From: Candidatus Margulisiibacteriota bacterium
GTDB taxonomy: Bacteria > Margulisbacteria > WOR-1 > O2-12-FULL-45-9 > XYB2-FULL-48-7
Direction of reading: 5' to 3'
NCBI GenBank assembly: GCA_041661965.1
Contig: JBAZTH010000002.1
Location: 509,783 to 573,782, forward strand
DNA: 64,000 bases
Both the position numbers and the translations under genes were made by a program. Below are positions 52,426-60,232 of the stretch, in pieces. Below the pieces are notes generated by a model. That model was given only the letters and a program-made list of their open reading frames with translations, did not search any database and was not told the DNA's origin. The first letter of the stretch is position 1, and every line of letters begins with the position of its first letter.

Positions 52426-53544
52426 ATGAGTAAAACTAGAAAAAGGTTGGTGATGATGTTCGGCCTTGCGCTGATTCTCTCAAGTCAGGCATTTGGCGCT
52501 GGTATTATCATGAAAATACCTTTCAACGGTTTAGACGCCTGGAGCGGCACTCTTAATCCTAATTATAACGGCGCTAATGTTGATGCCGCTAACGTCGAAT
52601 TCTTTGCCGGCAGCATTCCCGCTCCGAACTCAACGACCGGCCGAATCACGCCGAATTACACGACTTTCGGCACGACGCATCAATACGATAAAATGGACCA
52701 GAACGGCGGCGCGGTTTATATTCGAAGCTGGGACGGCGCTCCCAGAACGCAAGGAAGCAAATACGGCAAGTCAGCCGGCATGGCGGCCGCTTCCGGCGCC
52801 CAACCGGCTAATCAGTACAATGTAGTGAAGTTTAAGACCGATTATCTGGCCGATAAGCCGGTTAACGCTCCGGTTATTACCGGTGGGTCGGAATCAAATC
52901 AACGGGTCGGCTATACGTCCAGTGTGATCCTGAAGCTTTCCATTGCTTTTACATACAGCGAAGGGAGCCCGAAGATAGAAGCGACCGGCTATGATGTTAA
53001 GTATTGGGTTGACCCGGAAACCGAACCGTCTGATACCGATGTCAATCGGGTCGCGAGTGTTTCCAGCGGCAGTTTCAGCTTGCCGGATGTGGATCCAAAA
53101 ACTACGAAGGCCTTTGATGCCGGAACGTATCATTTTAAAGTCAAAGCCAAAAACTGGTATGGCGCCGGTCCCTGGAGCGCGACCAAAGATTGGACGACCT
53201 TGGCCGGCGGCATTGGCCTTGGCGGCGGCGGATCCGTTACCTACGCTCTGAAGGCGGGGATCAACGGGATCGGACTCCCGGTTGGCGGGACGGTTAATGT
53301 TTCAGTCAACGGCGGAGCGGTGACGGCGGCCGATACCTTGCAGAAACTCGTGACCGCGATCGGCGGCGTGACCGCGATCTCGGTTTGGGACGCGACCGGC
53401 CAGAAGTTAGGCGGAGCGACCTTTGACGGTTCGGGCAACGTAACCTTCCAGACCCCGGGCTTTGACCTGAACAGCGCGCCGGTGGCGGGAAGCGCCCTTT
53501 ACATCTCGGTCGGAGCGGATGCGAGCGTGACGATCAGCAAGTAG
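52426..53544 (+). CDS. Secreted surface protein, A-type paralogue 4
   Basis: The protein has 372 residues from ATG 52426, nine bases after a perfect AGGAGG; ATGs at 52417 and 52420 are alternatives. It has a signal peptide (MMFGLALILSSQAFG). The N-terminal domain has GGAVYIRSWDGAPRTQGSKY then GKS. The FN3-like domain (VNAPVITGGSES...GYDVKYWVDPE) ends YHFKVKAKNWYGAGPWS. A Gly-rich linker leads to the A-type module: KAGINGIGLPVGG, DTLQKLVTAIGGVTAISVWD and ATGQKLGG. Confidence 0.77.
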   Translation: MSKTRKRLVMMFGLALILSSQAFGAGIIMKIPFNGLDAWSGTLNPNYNGANVDAANVEFFAGSIPAPNSTTGRITPNYTTFGTTHQYDKMDQNGGAVYIRSWDGAPRTQGSKYGKSAGMAAASGAQPANQYNVVKFKTDYLADKPVNAPVITGGSESNQRVGYTSSVILKLSIAFTYSEGSPKIEATGYDVKYWVDPETEPSDTDVNRVASVSSGSFSLPDVDPKTTKAFDAGTYHFKVKAKNWYGAGPWSATKDWTTLAGGIGLGGGGSVTYALKAGINGIGLPVGGTVNVSVNGGAVTAADTLQKLVTAIGGVTAISVWDATGQKLGGATFDGSGNVTFQTPGFDLNSAPVAGSALYISVGADASVTISK

Positions 53545-53551
53545 AATAAAT

Positions 53552-54700
53552 ATGAAGAGAACAGCTTTAATAATCGGAATCTTGGCCTTTGCTTCAACCG
53601 CGTTCGCGCAGGTGGCGACGCCGAGCGCCCAGTTGAAGTTCATGACCCCTGGTTACTGGGCGGTCGGCAACTGTACTGACACCAAGACCGGGGCGGGGGC
53701 CGATGTTAAAGCCGACGGCCGGACCGTTTATTTCTTCGAGAACGAGACCGAATTGAACGCCGGTAATTATGTGACGACCCTGATCGTCGGCAATAAATAC
53801 ATGGCCAACGCTTTGTCGATCTGGCCGGCGGTCTTAACGGTCGGCAAAACTTATAAGGTCGCGACCGATAAGGGGCCGGACAACTACGGCGCCAATCCGA
53901 CCGATATCAAGATCTCTGGCTTAGGCTGGGATCAGGCTGACCTAACATTGGTCTTGGGCGGGGGGATCAGCCCGCCGAGCGGCGGGATCGATATGGGAAT
54001 GAAACTCTGGTTCGGCAACAGGCTTTATCAGCCGGCGTTGGTCGACAAGGGCGATTCATTTGTCGTCCCGGCCAATCCGACGATCAAAGTCGACCTTTCG
54101 GTCAATGAGCCTCATACTTTGTCTGATAACGTCAGCGATTACACCATCGTTCTCGATCCTGAATCGTCCAGTCCGAAATCGTACCAAATGGAAGCGTCGC
54201 ACGTGATAAACAAGACCCTGGCCGCGGCCACGGAATCGATCAGATCGTTAAGCCTTAAATATACCGTTGCCGAGCCATTAAGTGATGGAAAGCATGTCTT
54301 TGTTGTTTCCGGTAAGACCGCCGCATCGGGCGGGATGCAAATGGCGATGTCCCGCTACGCGACCGTTGAAGTTATGGGCGGGCCGCTGCGACTGGTTGGC
54401 ACGCCGCTGACTTATCCCAGTCCGTTCAGCATCCCGAGAAATAAGATCGTTACTATTCAATACGGCTTGTCGGCCGATGCCAATATCGAGATCTACCTGA
54501 TTGGGGTTGACGGGACCAGGATCAAACACCTGATCATGGCCGCTGGTACAGAAGGGGGCTCTGCCGGGGTAAACAAAGTTACCTGGGATGGTCAGGCCGA
54601 TCAAGGCTACCTGGCGGGGAACGCGATCTATGTTGGGACGATCATTGCCAAGGATGAAGGCCGGTTGCTTGGCCGGTTCAAGTTGACGATCGTTAACTAA
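53552..54700 (+). CDS. Secreted surface protein, B-type N-terminus with FlgD-like Ig domain (B4)
   Basis: The 382-residue protein has a signal peptide (MKRTALIIGILAFASTAFA). The first 140 residues match the B-type N-terminal domain (GYWAVGNCTDTKTG...RTVYFFENETELNAGNYVT...DNYGANPTDIKISGLGWDQA). The rest differs: a beta-rich central domain, then a FlgD-like Ig domain (TYPSPFSIPRNKIVTIQYGL, IEIYLIGVDGTRIKHL, VNKVTWDGQADQGYLAGNAI), a type often found at the C-terminus of secreted and surface-anchored proteins. It is the last gene of the run. Confidence 0.8.
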   Translation: MKRTALIIGILAFASTAFAQVATPSAQLKFMTPGYWAVGNCTDTKTGAGADVKADGRTVYFFENETELNAGNYVTTLIVGNKYMANALSIWPAVLTVGKTYKVATDKGPDNYGANPTDIKISGLGWDQADLTLVLGGGISPPSGGIDMGMKLWFGNRLYQPALVDKGDSFVVPANPTIKVDLSVNEPHTLSDNVSDYTIVLDPESSSPKSYQMEASHVINKTLAAATESIRSLSLKYTVAEPLSDGKHVFVVSGKTAASGGMQMAMSRYATVEVMGGPLRLVGTPLTYPSPFSIPRNKIVTIQYGLSADANIEIYLIGVDGTRIKHLIMAAGTEGGSAGVNKVTWDGQADQGYLAGNAIYVGTIIAKDEGRLLGRFKLTIVN

Positions 54701-54706
54701 GAAAGC

Positions 54707-54738
54707 AGCTTAACGCGTTGAGCTTAAAGCTTTAAGCT
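54707..54738. repeat. Overlapping palindromes upstream of proA
   Basis: AGCTTAAAGCTTTAAGCT (54721-54738) is a perfect 18-base palindrome. It overlaps a near-palindrome AGCTTAACGCGTTGAGCT (54707-54724). They follow the last gene of the surface run and reach into the -35 region of the proA promoter, so they could end the long transcript or serve as an operator. Confidence 0.6.
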
Positions 54739-54752
54739 TATCGCTTGTTTTA

Positions 54753-54761
54753 TGTTATAAT
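54753..54761 (+). promoter_or_regulatory. Extended -10 of proA, leaderless type
   Basis: TGTTATAAT (hexamer 54756-54761) is followed by exactly six bases and the ATG at 54768. No Shine-Dalgarno site is present. Confidence 0.6.
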
Positions 54762-54767
54762 AACCCA

Positions 54768-56012
54768 ATGTCACTTGAAAATATCGGCCAAAAAGCCAGA
54801 AATGCCTCGCGAAAATTAGCCGTTACTCCGGCCAAAATAAAGAATTACGCCCTCGAGAAAATGGGGGAAGCGCTAGTAAAAAACGCTGAATATATCCTCC
54901 AGGCTAATTCTATCGACCTCGAAGCCGGCGAAAAGAAGGACCTTTCCCGTTCACTTCTCGACCGTTTGGCCTTAGATGGAAAACGGATCAAAGGGATGGC
55001 CGACGGTTTAAACATTGTCAGAGGGCTCCCAGACCCGGTAGGCGAGGTTATCAGTGAGTGGAAGCGTCCCAATGGCCTTAAGATCCGGAAAGTCCGCGTA
55101 CCGCTTGGCGTGATTGGCATTATCTATGAAGCCAGGCCCAACGTGACCGTTGATTCCGCCGCCCTCTGCCTGAAAGCGGGGAACGCGGTGATCCTGCGCG
55201 GCGGTTCCGACGCGATCAAATCCAATATCGAACTGACCCGGTTGATTGCCTCTGCCGCTTATTCAGCCGGCATCCCGGAAGGGGCGATTCAGCTGATCGA
55301 AGATACCAGCCGGGAGTCGGCGGAAGAGCTGATGCGGGCTCGCGAATATGTTGATGTCCTGATCCCGCGCGGCGGTAAAAACCTGATCCGAACGGTCGTG
55401 CAAAAATCGACCGTTCCGGTCATTGAGACCGGCGAAGGGAACTGCCACGCTTACGTTGAAAAAACCGCCGATCTGAAGATGGCGCTGGAGATCGTTTTCA
55501 ACGCCAAAGTTTCCCGGCCCTCGGTCTGCAACGCGATCGAGACACTGTTGGTCGACGAGGCGATCGCCGAACAGTTTTTGCCGTTGGTCAAAAGCCGCTT
55601 GGACGCGGCTCACGTTGAACTGCGCGGCTGCGCCAAAGCGCGCCGGATACTGCCGGAGATCAAACCGGCGACCGAAGAAGACTGGGGGACCGAATACCTG
55701 GCTTTGATTTTAGCCATCAAGGTGGTTTCCGGGGTCGACGAGGCGATCGCTCATATCAACAAATACGGGACCAGACATTCCGAAACGATAGTCGCCAAAG
55801 ACCAGGAAGCGATGAAAAAGTTCGGAGCCGAAGTTGACGCGGCGGCGGTTTATACCAACGCCTCGACCCGGTTTACCGACGGCTTTGAGTTCGGTTTCGG
55901 CGCCGAGATCGGGATCTCCACCCAGAAGCTCCACGCCCGCGGGCCGATGGGATTGCAGGAGCTGACCTCTTACAAGTACGTGATCGAGGGACATGGACAG
56001 GTGAGAATATAA
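54768..56012 (+). CDS. proA: Gamma-glutamyl phosphate reductase
   Basis: The 414-residue enzyme reduces gamma-glutamyl phosphate to glutamate semialdehyde for proline synthesis. It has VRVPLGVIGIIYEARPNVTV, GNAVILRGGSDAIKSN, DVLIPRGGKNLI, the catalytic Cys in RPSVCNAIETLLVDE, and the C-terminal ARGPMGLQELTSYKYVI. No proB is seen in the window. It heads a proA-nadD-protease run. Confidence 0.97.
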   Translation: MSLENIGQKARNASRKLAVTPAKIKNYALEKMGEALVKNAEYILQANSIDLEAGEKKDLSRSLLDRLALDGKRIKGMADGLNIVRGLPDPVGEVISEWKRPNGLKIRKVRVPLGVIGIIYEARPNVTVDSAALCLKAGNAVILRGGSDAIKSNIELTRLIASAAYSAGIPEGAIQLIEDTSRESAEELMRAREYVDVLIPRGGKNLIRTVVQKSTVPVIETGEGNCHAYVEKTADLKMALEIVFNAKVSRPSVCNAIETLLVDEAIAEQFLPLVKSRLDAAHVELRGCAKARRILPEIKPATEEDWGTEYLALILAIKVVSGVDEAIAHINKYGTRHSETIVAKDQEAMKKFGAEVDAAAVYTNASTRFTDGFEFGFGAEIGISTQKLHARGPMGLQELTSYKYVIEGHGQVRI

Positions 56013-56015
56013 TAA

Positions 56016-56149
56016 CCCTCACCCCGGCGCTTCGCGCCACCCCTCTCCCAGAGGGAGAGGGGAAGTCAAAAAGAGGAAAAGCTTGCCCTCGCCCTTTGGG
56101 AGAGGGCCGGGAAAGAATAGGTTATCGCAAGTGATAAAGCGGGTGAGGG
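56016..56149. repeat. CCCTCACCC-type intergenic element between proA and nadD
   Basis: CCCTCACCC (56016-56024) and its complement GGGTGAGGG (56141-56149) bound the element. Each side also carries a CCCTCTCCCAGAGGGAGAGGG-like half (hairpins near 56041-56061 and 56087-56107), in opposite orientation. It starts three bases after the proA stop and its right end supplies the GAGGG ribosome-binding site of nadD. Confidence 0.7.
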
Positions 56150-56154
56150 CAAAA

Positions 56155-56775
56155 GTGACAAGGATCGGCATTATGGGCGGGACCTTCAACCCGATCCATC
56201 GCGGGCATTTGGCCTTGGCGGCGGCCGCCCAAAAAGAGTTCGCGCTCGATCGGATTATCTTTATCCCTTCCGGCAATCCGCCCCATAAGAAGCCGGGAGA
56301 GGTCCTGGATAAAGAGATCCGTTATAAAATGGTCCGGGCGGCGATCAAAGGGGTGCCTAACTATTACGCGTCCCGGATTGAGCTCGACCGGCCGGGTTAT
56401 TCTTACGCGGTCGATACGTTTTTGGCCTTAAAGAAAAAGTTCGGGCCCCAGGCCAAGCTTTTTTATATTATGGGCCTGGATTCGATCAATGAAGTCCTCT
56501 CCTGGCGGAAGCCATTGGAGCTTTTTAAGCTGTGCGAATTCATTGTCGGGACGAGGCCGGGGAGCCGGATCCGGACTTTCCGCCGGCTGGTCAAGTTCCC
56601 GCCCCTCCAGAAAGAGGTCGACAAGATCAAGCTGTTGGAGCTGAAAGAAGCGATCTCGGCCTCGGAGATCCGCCGCCGGGTCCGGGCCGGTAAATCGATC
56701 TCAAGTTTAGTGCCGAAAGTGGTTGAAAATATGATTAATAAAGAAGGGTTATATGACAATTCCAAACGCCAATAA
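56155..56775 (+). CDS. nadD: Nicotinate-nucleotide adenylyltransferase
   Basis: The protein has 206 residues from the GTG at 56155 and forms deamido-NAD. It has the nucleotidyltransferase GIMGGTFNPIHRGHL motif, FIPSGNPPHKK, the RPGYSYAVDTFLAL region and ISASEIRRRVRAGKSI. Upstream in-frame GTGs at 56131 and 56143 lie inside the repeat; 56155 was chosen because GAGGG sits six bases before it. It overlaps the next gene by 23 bases. Confidence 0.94.
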   Translation: MTRIGIMGGTFNPIHRGHLALAAAAQKEFALDRIIFIPSGNPPHKKPGEVLDKEIRYKMVRAAIKGVPNYYASRIELDRPGYSYAVDTFLALKKKFGPQAKLFYIMGLDSINEVLSWRKPLELFKLCEFIVGTRPGSRIRTFRRLVKFPPLQKEVDKIKLLELKEAISASEIRRRVRAGKSISSLVPKVVENMINKEGLYDNSKRQ

Positions 56776-58012
56776 GCTTGTTCTCCCTAATGGGGTCCGG
56801 GTCCTGACCGAAGAGATTCCTTCGATGCGTTCGGTCGCCATGGGGATCATGGTCGGGGCCGGCTCCGGCAATGAATTGGACAAGGAAGCCGGGATCTCCC
56901 ATTTTATCGAGCACATGATGTTCAAAGGGACTCCGAAACGGAGCGCTTTTCAGATCGCCCACGCCCTCGATTCGGTCGGCGGGAAGATGAACGCCTACAC
57001 CAGCAAGGAAGTGACGATGTATTACGCCGTGGTGCTTGATAAACATATTGAAACCGCGGTTGATGTCCTGGGTGATATGTTTTTAAACTCATTGTACGAT
57101 ACCAAAGAGATGGAAACGGAGAAGGGGGTCGTCCTGGAAGAGATCAAAATGTACGAAGACACCCCGGATGAGCTGATCCACGATCTTTTTGCCGAAAAAA
57201 TCCTGCATGGGCATCCCTTAGGCAAGCCGACGATCGGCTTCAACGAGACGGTCGGGGCGATCACCCGGGACGATATCCTCAATTACCAGAAACGGCTGTA
57301 TAGTCCGAACAACGTGATCGTTTCACTGGCCGGCGCGATTCCCAAAAACACCACTGATCTGCTTAAACCGTACTTTGAAAAGCTGAAGGGGACAGACGTG
57401 GTCCACCAAATGCCCCGCCCGGAAATTAAAGGGGTGATCAGCCTTAAACAAAAGAAGACCGAACAAGCCCATCTTTGCCTGGGAGTTAAAGGCCCGTCCC
57501 ATCGCGATAAAGATAGGTATGCCTATTCAGTGATGGACAACGTTTTGGGCGGGACGATGAGCTCCCGCCTCTTCCAGGAGGTCAGGGAAAAGCGGGGTTT
57601 GGCCTACGCGATCTATTCGACCGGTTCCCCCTTCCGGGATTTCGGCCTTTCTTACGTTTACGCCGGGACCGGCAAAGAGACCCTGGGTTACGTGATCGAG
57701 CTGATCCTCGAACAATTTATCAATTTGAAGAAAGAAGGGATTACCAAAGAAGAGTTGTCCCGCGCTAAAGAGTACATGAAAGGCTCAATGGTCCTCGGTT
57801 TGGAGTCTTCTTCAGCCAGGATGAGCTGGATCGCTCGCTCCGAGCTTTATCATGACCGGATCCAAACGGTTGACGAAGTCTTTGCCGCCATCGACAAGGT
57901 TACCCATGACGATATCATCCGGCTGGCCAACCTCTATTTCCGTGATGAGTATCTCTCGCTCGCCGTCATCGGCGATCTGGAAGAGCTCCCTTACAAGGAA
58001 CTGCACTGCTAA
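56753..58012 (+). CDS. M16 family zinc protease (processing-peptidase-like)
   Basis: The 419-residue protein has the inverted zinc motif HFIEH (His50, Glu53, His54; ISHFIEHMMFKGTPKRSA) and the distal Glu in EMETEKGVVLEEIKMYEDTP. Later it has SSRLFQEVREKRGLAYAIYS, the C-terminal M16 domain. It is like the YmxG/PqqL-type single-chain bacterial members of about 410 residues. An AAGGG site precedes the ATG. There is no signal peptide. The substrate is unknown. Confidence 0.94.
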   Translation: MTIPNANKLVLPNGVRVLTEEIPSMRSVAMGIMVGAGSGNELDKEAGISHFIEHMMFKGTPKRSAFQIAHALDSVGGKMNAYTSKEVTMYYAVVLDKHIETAVDVLGDMFLNSLYDTKEMETEKGVVLEEIKMYEDTPDELIHDLFAEKILHGHPLGKPTIGFNETVGAITRDDILNYQKRLYSPNNVIVSLAGAIPKNTTDLLKPYFEKLKGTDVVHQMPRPEIKGVISLKQKKTEQAHLCLGVKGPSHRDKDRYAYSVMDNVLGGTMSSRLFQEVREKRGLAYAIYSTGSPFRDFGLSYVYAGTGKETLGYVIELILEQFINLKKEGITKEELSRAKEYMKGSMVLGLESSSARMSWIARSELYHDRIQTVDEVFAAIDKVTHDDIIRLANLYFRDEYLSLAVIGDLEELPYKELHC

Positions 58013-58025
58013 TTATCGCCAGCAG

Positions 58026-58370
58026 TTATTTTCTCGGATAATTGGTTGCAATTGCTTCAGCCTCACCGAGTCGAACCTGCGGACCGATAACAGATTTCAC
58101 TATCTCTGCTGGTTTACCGAAGAACTGATCTCGAGGATAATTAGAACTGATAGCCTCAACATCACCGAGCCGGACTTGAGGGCCAAGGATTGATTGTCTT
58201 AAGGCCTCTCCCCTCATATAGTTAGTCGCGATTTCCCCAAGATTTCCAAGACGAGCTTGTGGGCCAATCACAGAGCGGTGCAGTAATGGTTGCTGAAGTT
58301 GTTGCCTGTGCAGTAGATACGTTGATATTTCCGTCCGCATTCTGTTGGCCATTAATCTAAATAGTCCCAT
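58026..58370 (-). CDS. Small protein of three tandem GPQ-RLG repeats, unknown family
   Basis: The 114-residue protein has a very strong AGGAGGAGG site eight bases before the ATG. After a basic helical N-terminus (MGLFRLMANRMRTEI) come three repeats: SVIGPQARLGNLGEIATNYM, SILGPQVRLGDVEAISSNYP and SVIGPQVRLGEAEAIATNYP. The consensus is S-[VI]-[IL]-G-P-Q-x-R-L-G-x(3,4)-[EI]-[AI]-x(1,2)-NY. Codons differ among repeats while residues are kept, which argues for selection on the protein. There is no signal peptide. It lies convergent to the protease gene and divergent from dut. Confidence 0.75.
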   Translation of the reverse strand: MGLFRLMANRMRTEISTYLLHRQQLQQPLLHRSVIGPQARLGNLGEIATNYMRGEALRQSILGPQVRLGDVEAISSNYPRDQFFGKPAEIVKSVIGPQVRLGEAEAIATNYPRK

Positions 58371-58513
58371 TTTACTTGCCTCCTCCTAAATGTTTAGTTT
58401 TCTTGGACTGTGAAACTCTTGGTTTTCTCTTGCCACCTCCTGACTGGAGATATTTTAATGGGCCTTGTTAGATTATTATCGTCACTTTTTGGCAAATATT
58501 TCAGAATTAGTTG

Positions 58514-58522
58514 TGTTATAAT
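58514..58522 (+). promoter_or_regulatory. Extended -10 of dut, leaderless type
   Basis: TGTTATAAT (hexamer 58517-58522) is followed by exactly six bases and the ATG at 58529. No Shine-Dalgarno site is present. Confidence 0.6.
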
Positions 58523-58528
58523 CTTCCC

Positions 58529-59011
58529 ATGCTTAAAGGACAAATCAAGCGGTTGCCGCATAGCGACGGACTGCCGCTGCCGAAATATATGAGCGACCAT
58601 GCCGCCGGGATGGATCTATATGCCGCGGTTACGGTGGACTTGACGATTGCGCCGGGGGAATGGAAGCTGGTCCCGACTGGCTTGGCAATGGCTCTCCCTG
58701 AAGGGTACGAAGCGCAGGTCCGCCCCCGGTCCGGTTTAGCTCTTAAACAAGGGGTTTCCGTACTGAATACGCCGGGGACCGTTGATGCCGACTACCGGGG
58801 CGAGGTGGGAGTGATCCTGATGAACCACAGTAGGCAAGATTTAATCATTAAGCGGGGCGATCGGATCGCCCAGATGATAATCAATAAGTTCGAGCGGATC
58901 GTTTTTGAAGAAGTCGAGGAACTGTCGGCCACCGAACGCGGGGCCGGCGGGTTCGGACATACGGGGCTGCGTCCTGAGTCCCACGAAGGAGTAAGCCATG
59001 GAAAAAATTAA
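58529..59011 (+). CDS. dut: dUTP diphosphatase
   Basis: The protein has 160 residues from ATG 58529. All five trimeric dUTPase motifs are visible: AGMDLYA, RPRSGLALK, GTVDADYRGEVGVIL, RGDRIAQMII and ERGAGGFGHTG. It removes dUTP and supplies dUMP. A start at 58511 would put the -10 box inside the gene and is rejected. It overlaps dapB by 14 bases. Confidence 0.96.
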   Translation: MLKGQIKRLPHSDGLPLPKYMSDHAAGMDLYAAVTVDLTIAPGEWKLVPTGLAMALPEGYEAQVRPRSGLALKQGVSVLNTPGTVDADYRGEVGVILMNHSRQDLIIKRGDRIAQMIINKFERIVFEEVEELSATERGAGGFGHTGLRPESHEGVSHGKN

Positions 59012-59660
59012 AGTTATCGTTAATGGCGCGAAAGGAAAGATGGGCCAGGAGACGGTGAAAGCGGTCCAGAACGAGGCGGACTTCGATTTGGTCGCCCAGA
59101 CCGATGTTGGTGACGATCTGGCTAAAGTGATTAAGCAAAGCGGGGCGGAAGTGGTGGTTGATTTCACCCATCCGGCCGCGGTCATGGAAAATATTCGTCA
59201 GATCTTAAAGAGCGGGGCGCACGCCGTCATTGGTACGACCGGTTTAACCGACGAGAACCAGAAGGAAGTAAAAGGATTGTGCGACGTTCATAAAGTCAAT
59301 TGTCTGATCGCTCCAAATTTTGCTATCGGGGCAGTCCTGATGATGATGTTCGCCAAGGAAGCGATCAAATACATGCCGAAAGCCGAGATCATTGAATTTC
59401 ACCATGAACAGAAGGTCGACAAGCCGTCCGGTACGGCGATCAAGACCGGTCACATTATGGGTAAAGATGTTCCGATCCACTCGGTCCGTCTGCCGGGGTT
59501 GGTCGCGCATCAGGAAGTGATCTTCGGCGGGCTGGGGCAGACCCTGACCATCCGCCACGACTCGATCTCCCGGGATTCTTTCATGCCTGGCGTGGTCATG
59601 GCGGTCCGGAAGATCAAAGGGCTCAAGGGCTTGGTCTACGGCCTGGAAAACCTGTTGTGA
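58998..59660 (+). CDS. dapB: 4-hydroxy-tetrahydrodipicolinate reductase
   Basis: The 220-residue protein is on the short side for the family (240-270). It has the nucleotide-binding VNGAKGKMGQETVKAV, VVDFTHPAAV, GTTGLT, APNFAIGAVLMM, and the catalytic EFHHEQKVDKPSGTA. It makes tetrahydrodipicolinate, the substrate of the dapL aminotransferase at 29860. It is coupled to dut by a 14-base overlap. Confidence 0.96.
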   Translation: MEKIKVIVNGAKGKMGQETVKAVQNEADFDLVAQTDVGDDLAKVIKQSGAEVVVDFTHPAAVMENIRQILKSGAHAVIGTTGLTDENQKEVKGLCDVHKVNCLIAPNFAIGAVLMMMFAKEAIKYMPKAEIIEFHHEQKVDKPSGTAIKTGHIMGKDVPIHSVRLPGLVAHQEVIFGGLGQTLTIRHDSISRDSFMPGVVMAVRKIKGLKGLVYGLENLL

Positions 59661-59668
59661 GAGAATGA

Positions 59669-59753
59669 AAAATGACCTAATGAAAAATGAATGAAGAAGA
59701 AATATTTGAATTATATTCCTGATCGAGACCTTCATTTTTCATTAAGTCATTTT
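59669..59753. repeat. Inverted repeat between dapB and smpB
   Basis: A 23-base arm at 59669-59691 is complementary to 59731-59753 at 22 of 23 positions. The arms are AAAATGA/TAATGAAAAATGA-like AT-rich sequence around a loop of about 39 bases. It is related in style to the repeats at 6713 and 60882. Confidence 0.75.
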
Positions 59754-59770
59754 ACATTTTTAATTTATCT

Positions 59771-60232
59771 ATGAATTATTATAAAGTAGTCGCGGAAAAC
59801 CGGAAAGCCCGTTTTGATTATATAATTCTTGAAGTGTATAAAGCCGGTTTAGTTTTGACCGGAAATGAGGTAAAATCCGTCCGGTTGGGGCGAGTTGACC
59901 TCCAGGACAGTTTCGGCCGGGTTGAAAACGGGGCGATTTTGTTATATGGTATCCACATCAACCCGTACGGCCAGGGGCAGATCAACAAGATCGATCCCCG
60001 GCGGCCGCGCCTGGTCTTGCTGAATAAGCGGGAACTGGTGAAATTGACCGGAAAAGTGGCCGAAAAAGGATTGACCCTGGTCCCGCTCAAGATCTATTTC
60101 GACGGCAACTGGGCGAAAGTCGATTTGGGGCTGGCCAAGGCGAAAAAGAAGTACGAAAAGCGTGAATCACTTAGACGTCGAACAACTGAAAGAGAAATTG
60201 AAAAAGCTTTTAGAGGAAAAAATCGTGATTAA
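59771..60232 (+). CDS. smpB: SsrA-binding protein SmpB
   Basis: The 153-residue protein binds tmRNA and delivers it to stalled ribosomes. It has ENRKARFDYIILEVYKAGLVLTG, NEVKSVRLGRVDLQDSF, HINPYGQG, PRRPRLVLLNKREL and the basic tail KKKYEKRESLRRRTTEREIE. The tmRNA gene is 740 bases downstream. The end overlaps the next small gene. Confidence 0.97.
   Translation: MNYYKVVAENRKARFDYIILEVYKAGLVLTGNEVKSVRLGRVDLQDSFGRVENGAILLYGIHINPYGQGQINKIDPRRPRLVLLNKRELVKLTGKVAEKGLTLVPLKIYFDGNWAKVDLGLAKAKKKYEKRESLRRRTTEREIEKAFRGKNRD

Noticed and set aside
35480..54700. Prophage or tailed-phage module because of the fibre-like protein
   Set aside because: No capsid, portal, terminase, tail-tube or integrase genes are present, and nearly all proteins carry Sec signal peptides, which fits a cell-surface system instead.
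58371..58528. Possible small basic peptide (KRKPRVSQSKKTKH) upstream of the three-repeat gene
   Set aside because: The frame has no start codon after the preceding stop. The region is more simply the divergent control region of dut and the repeat gene.
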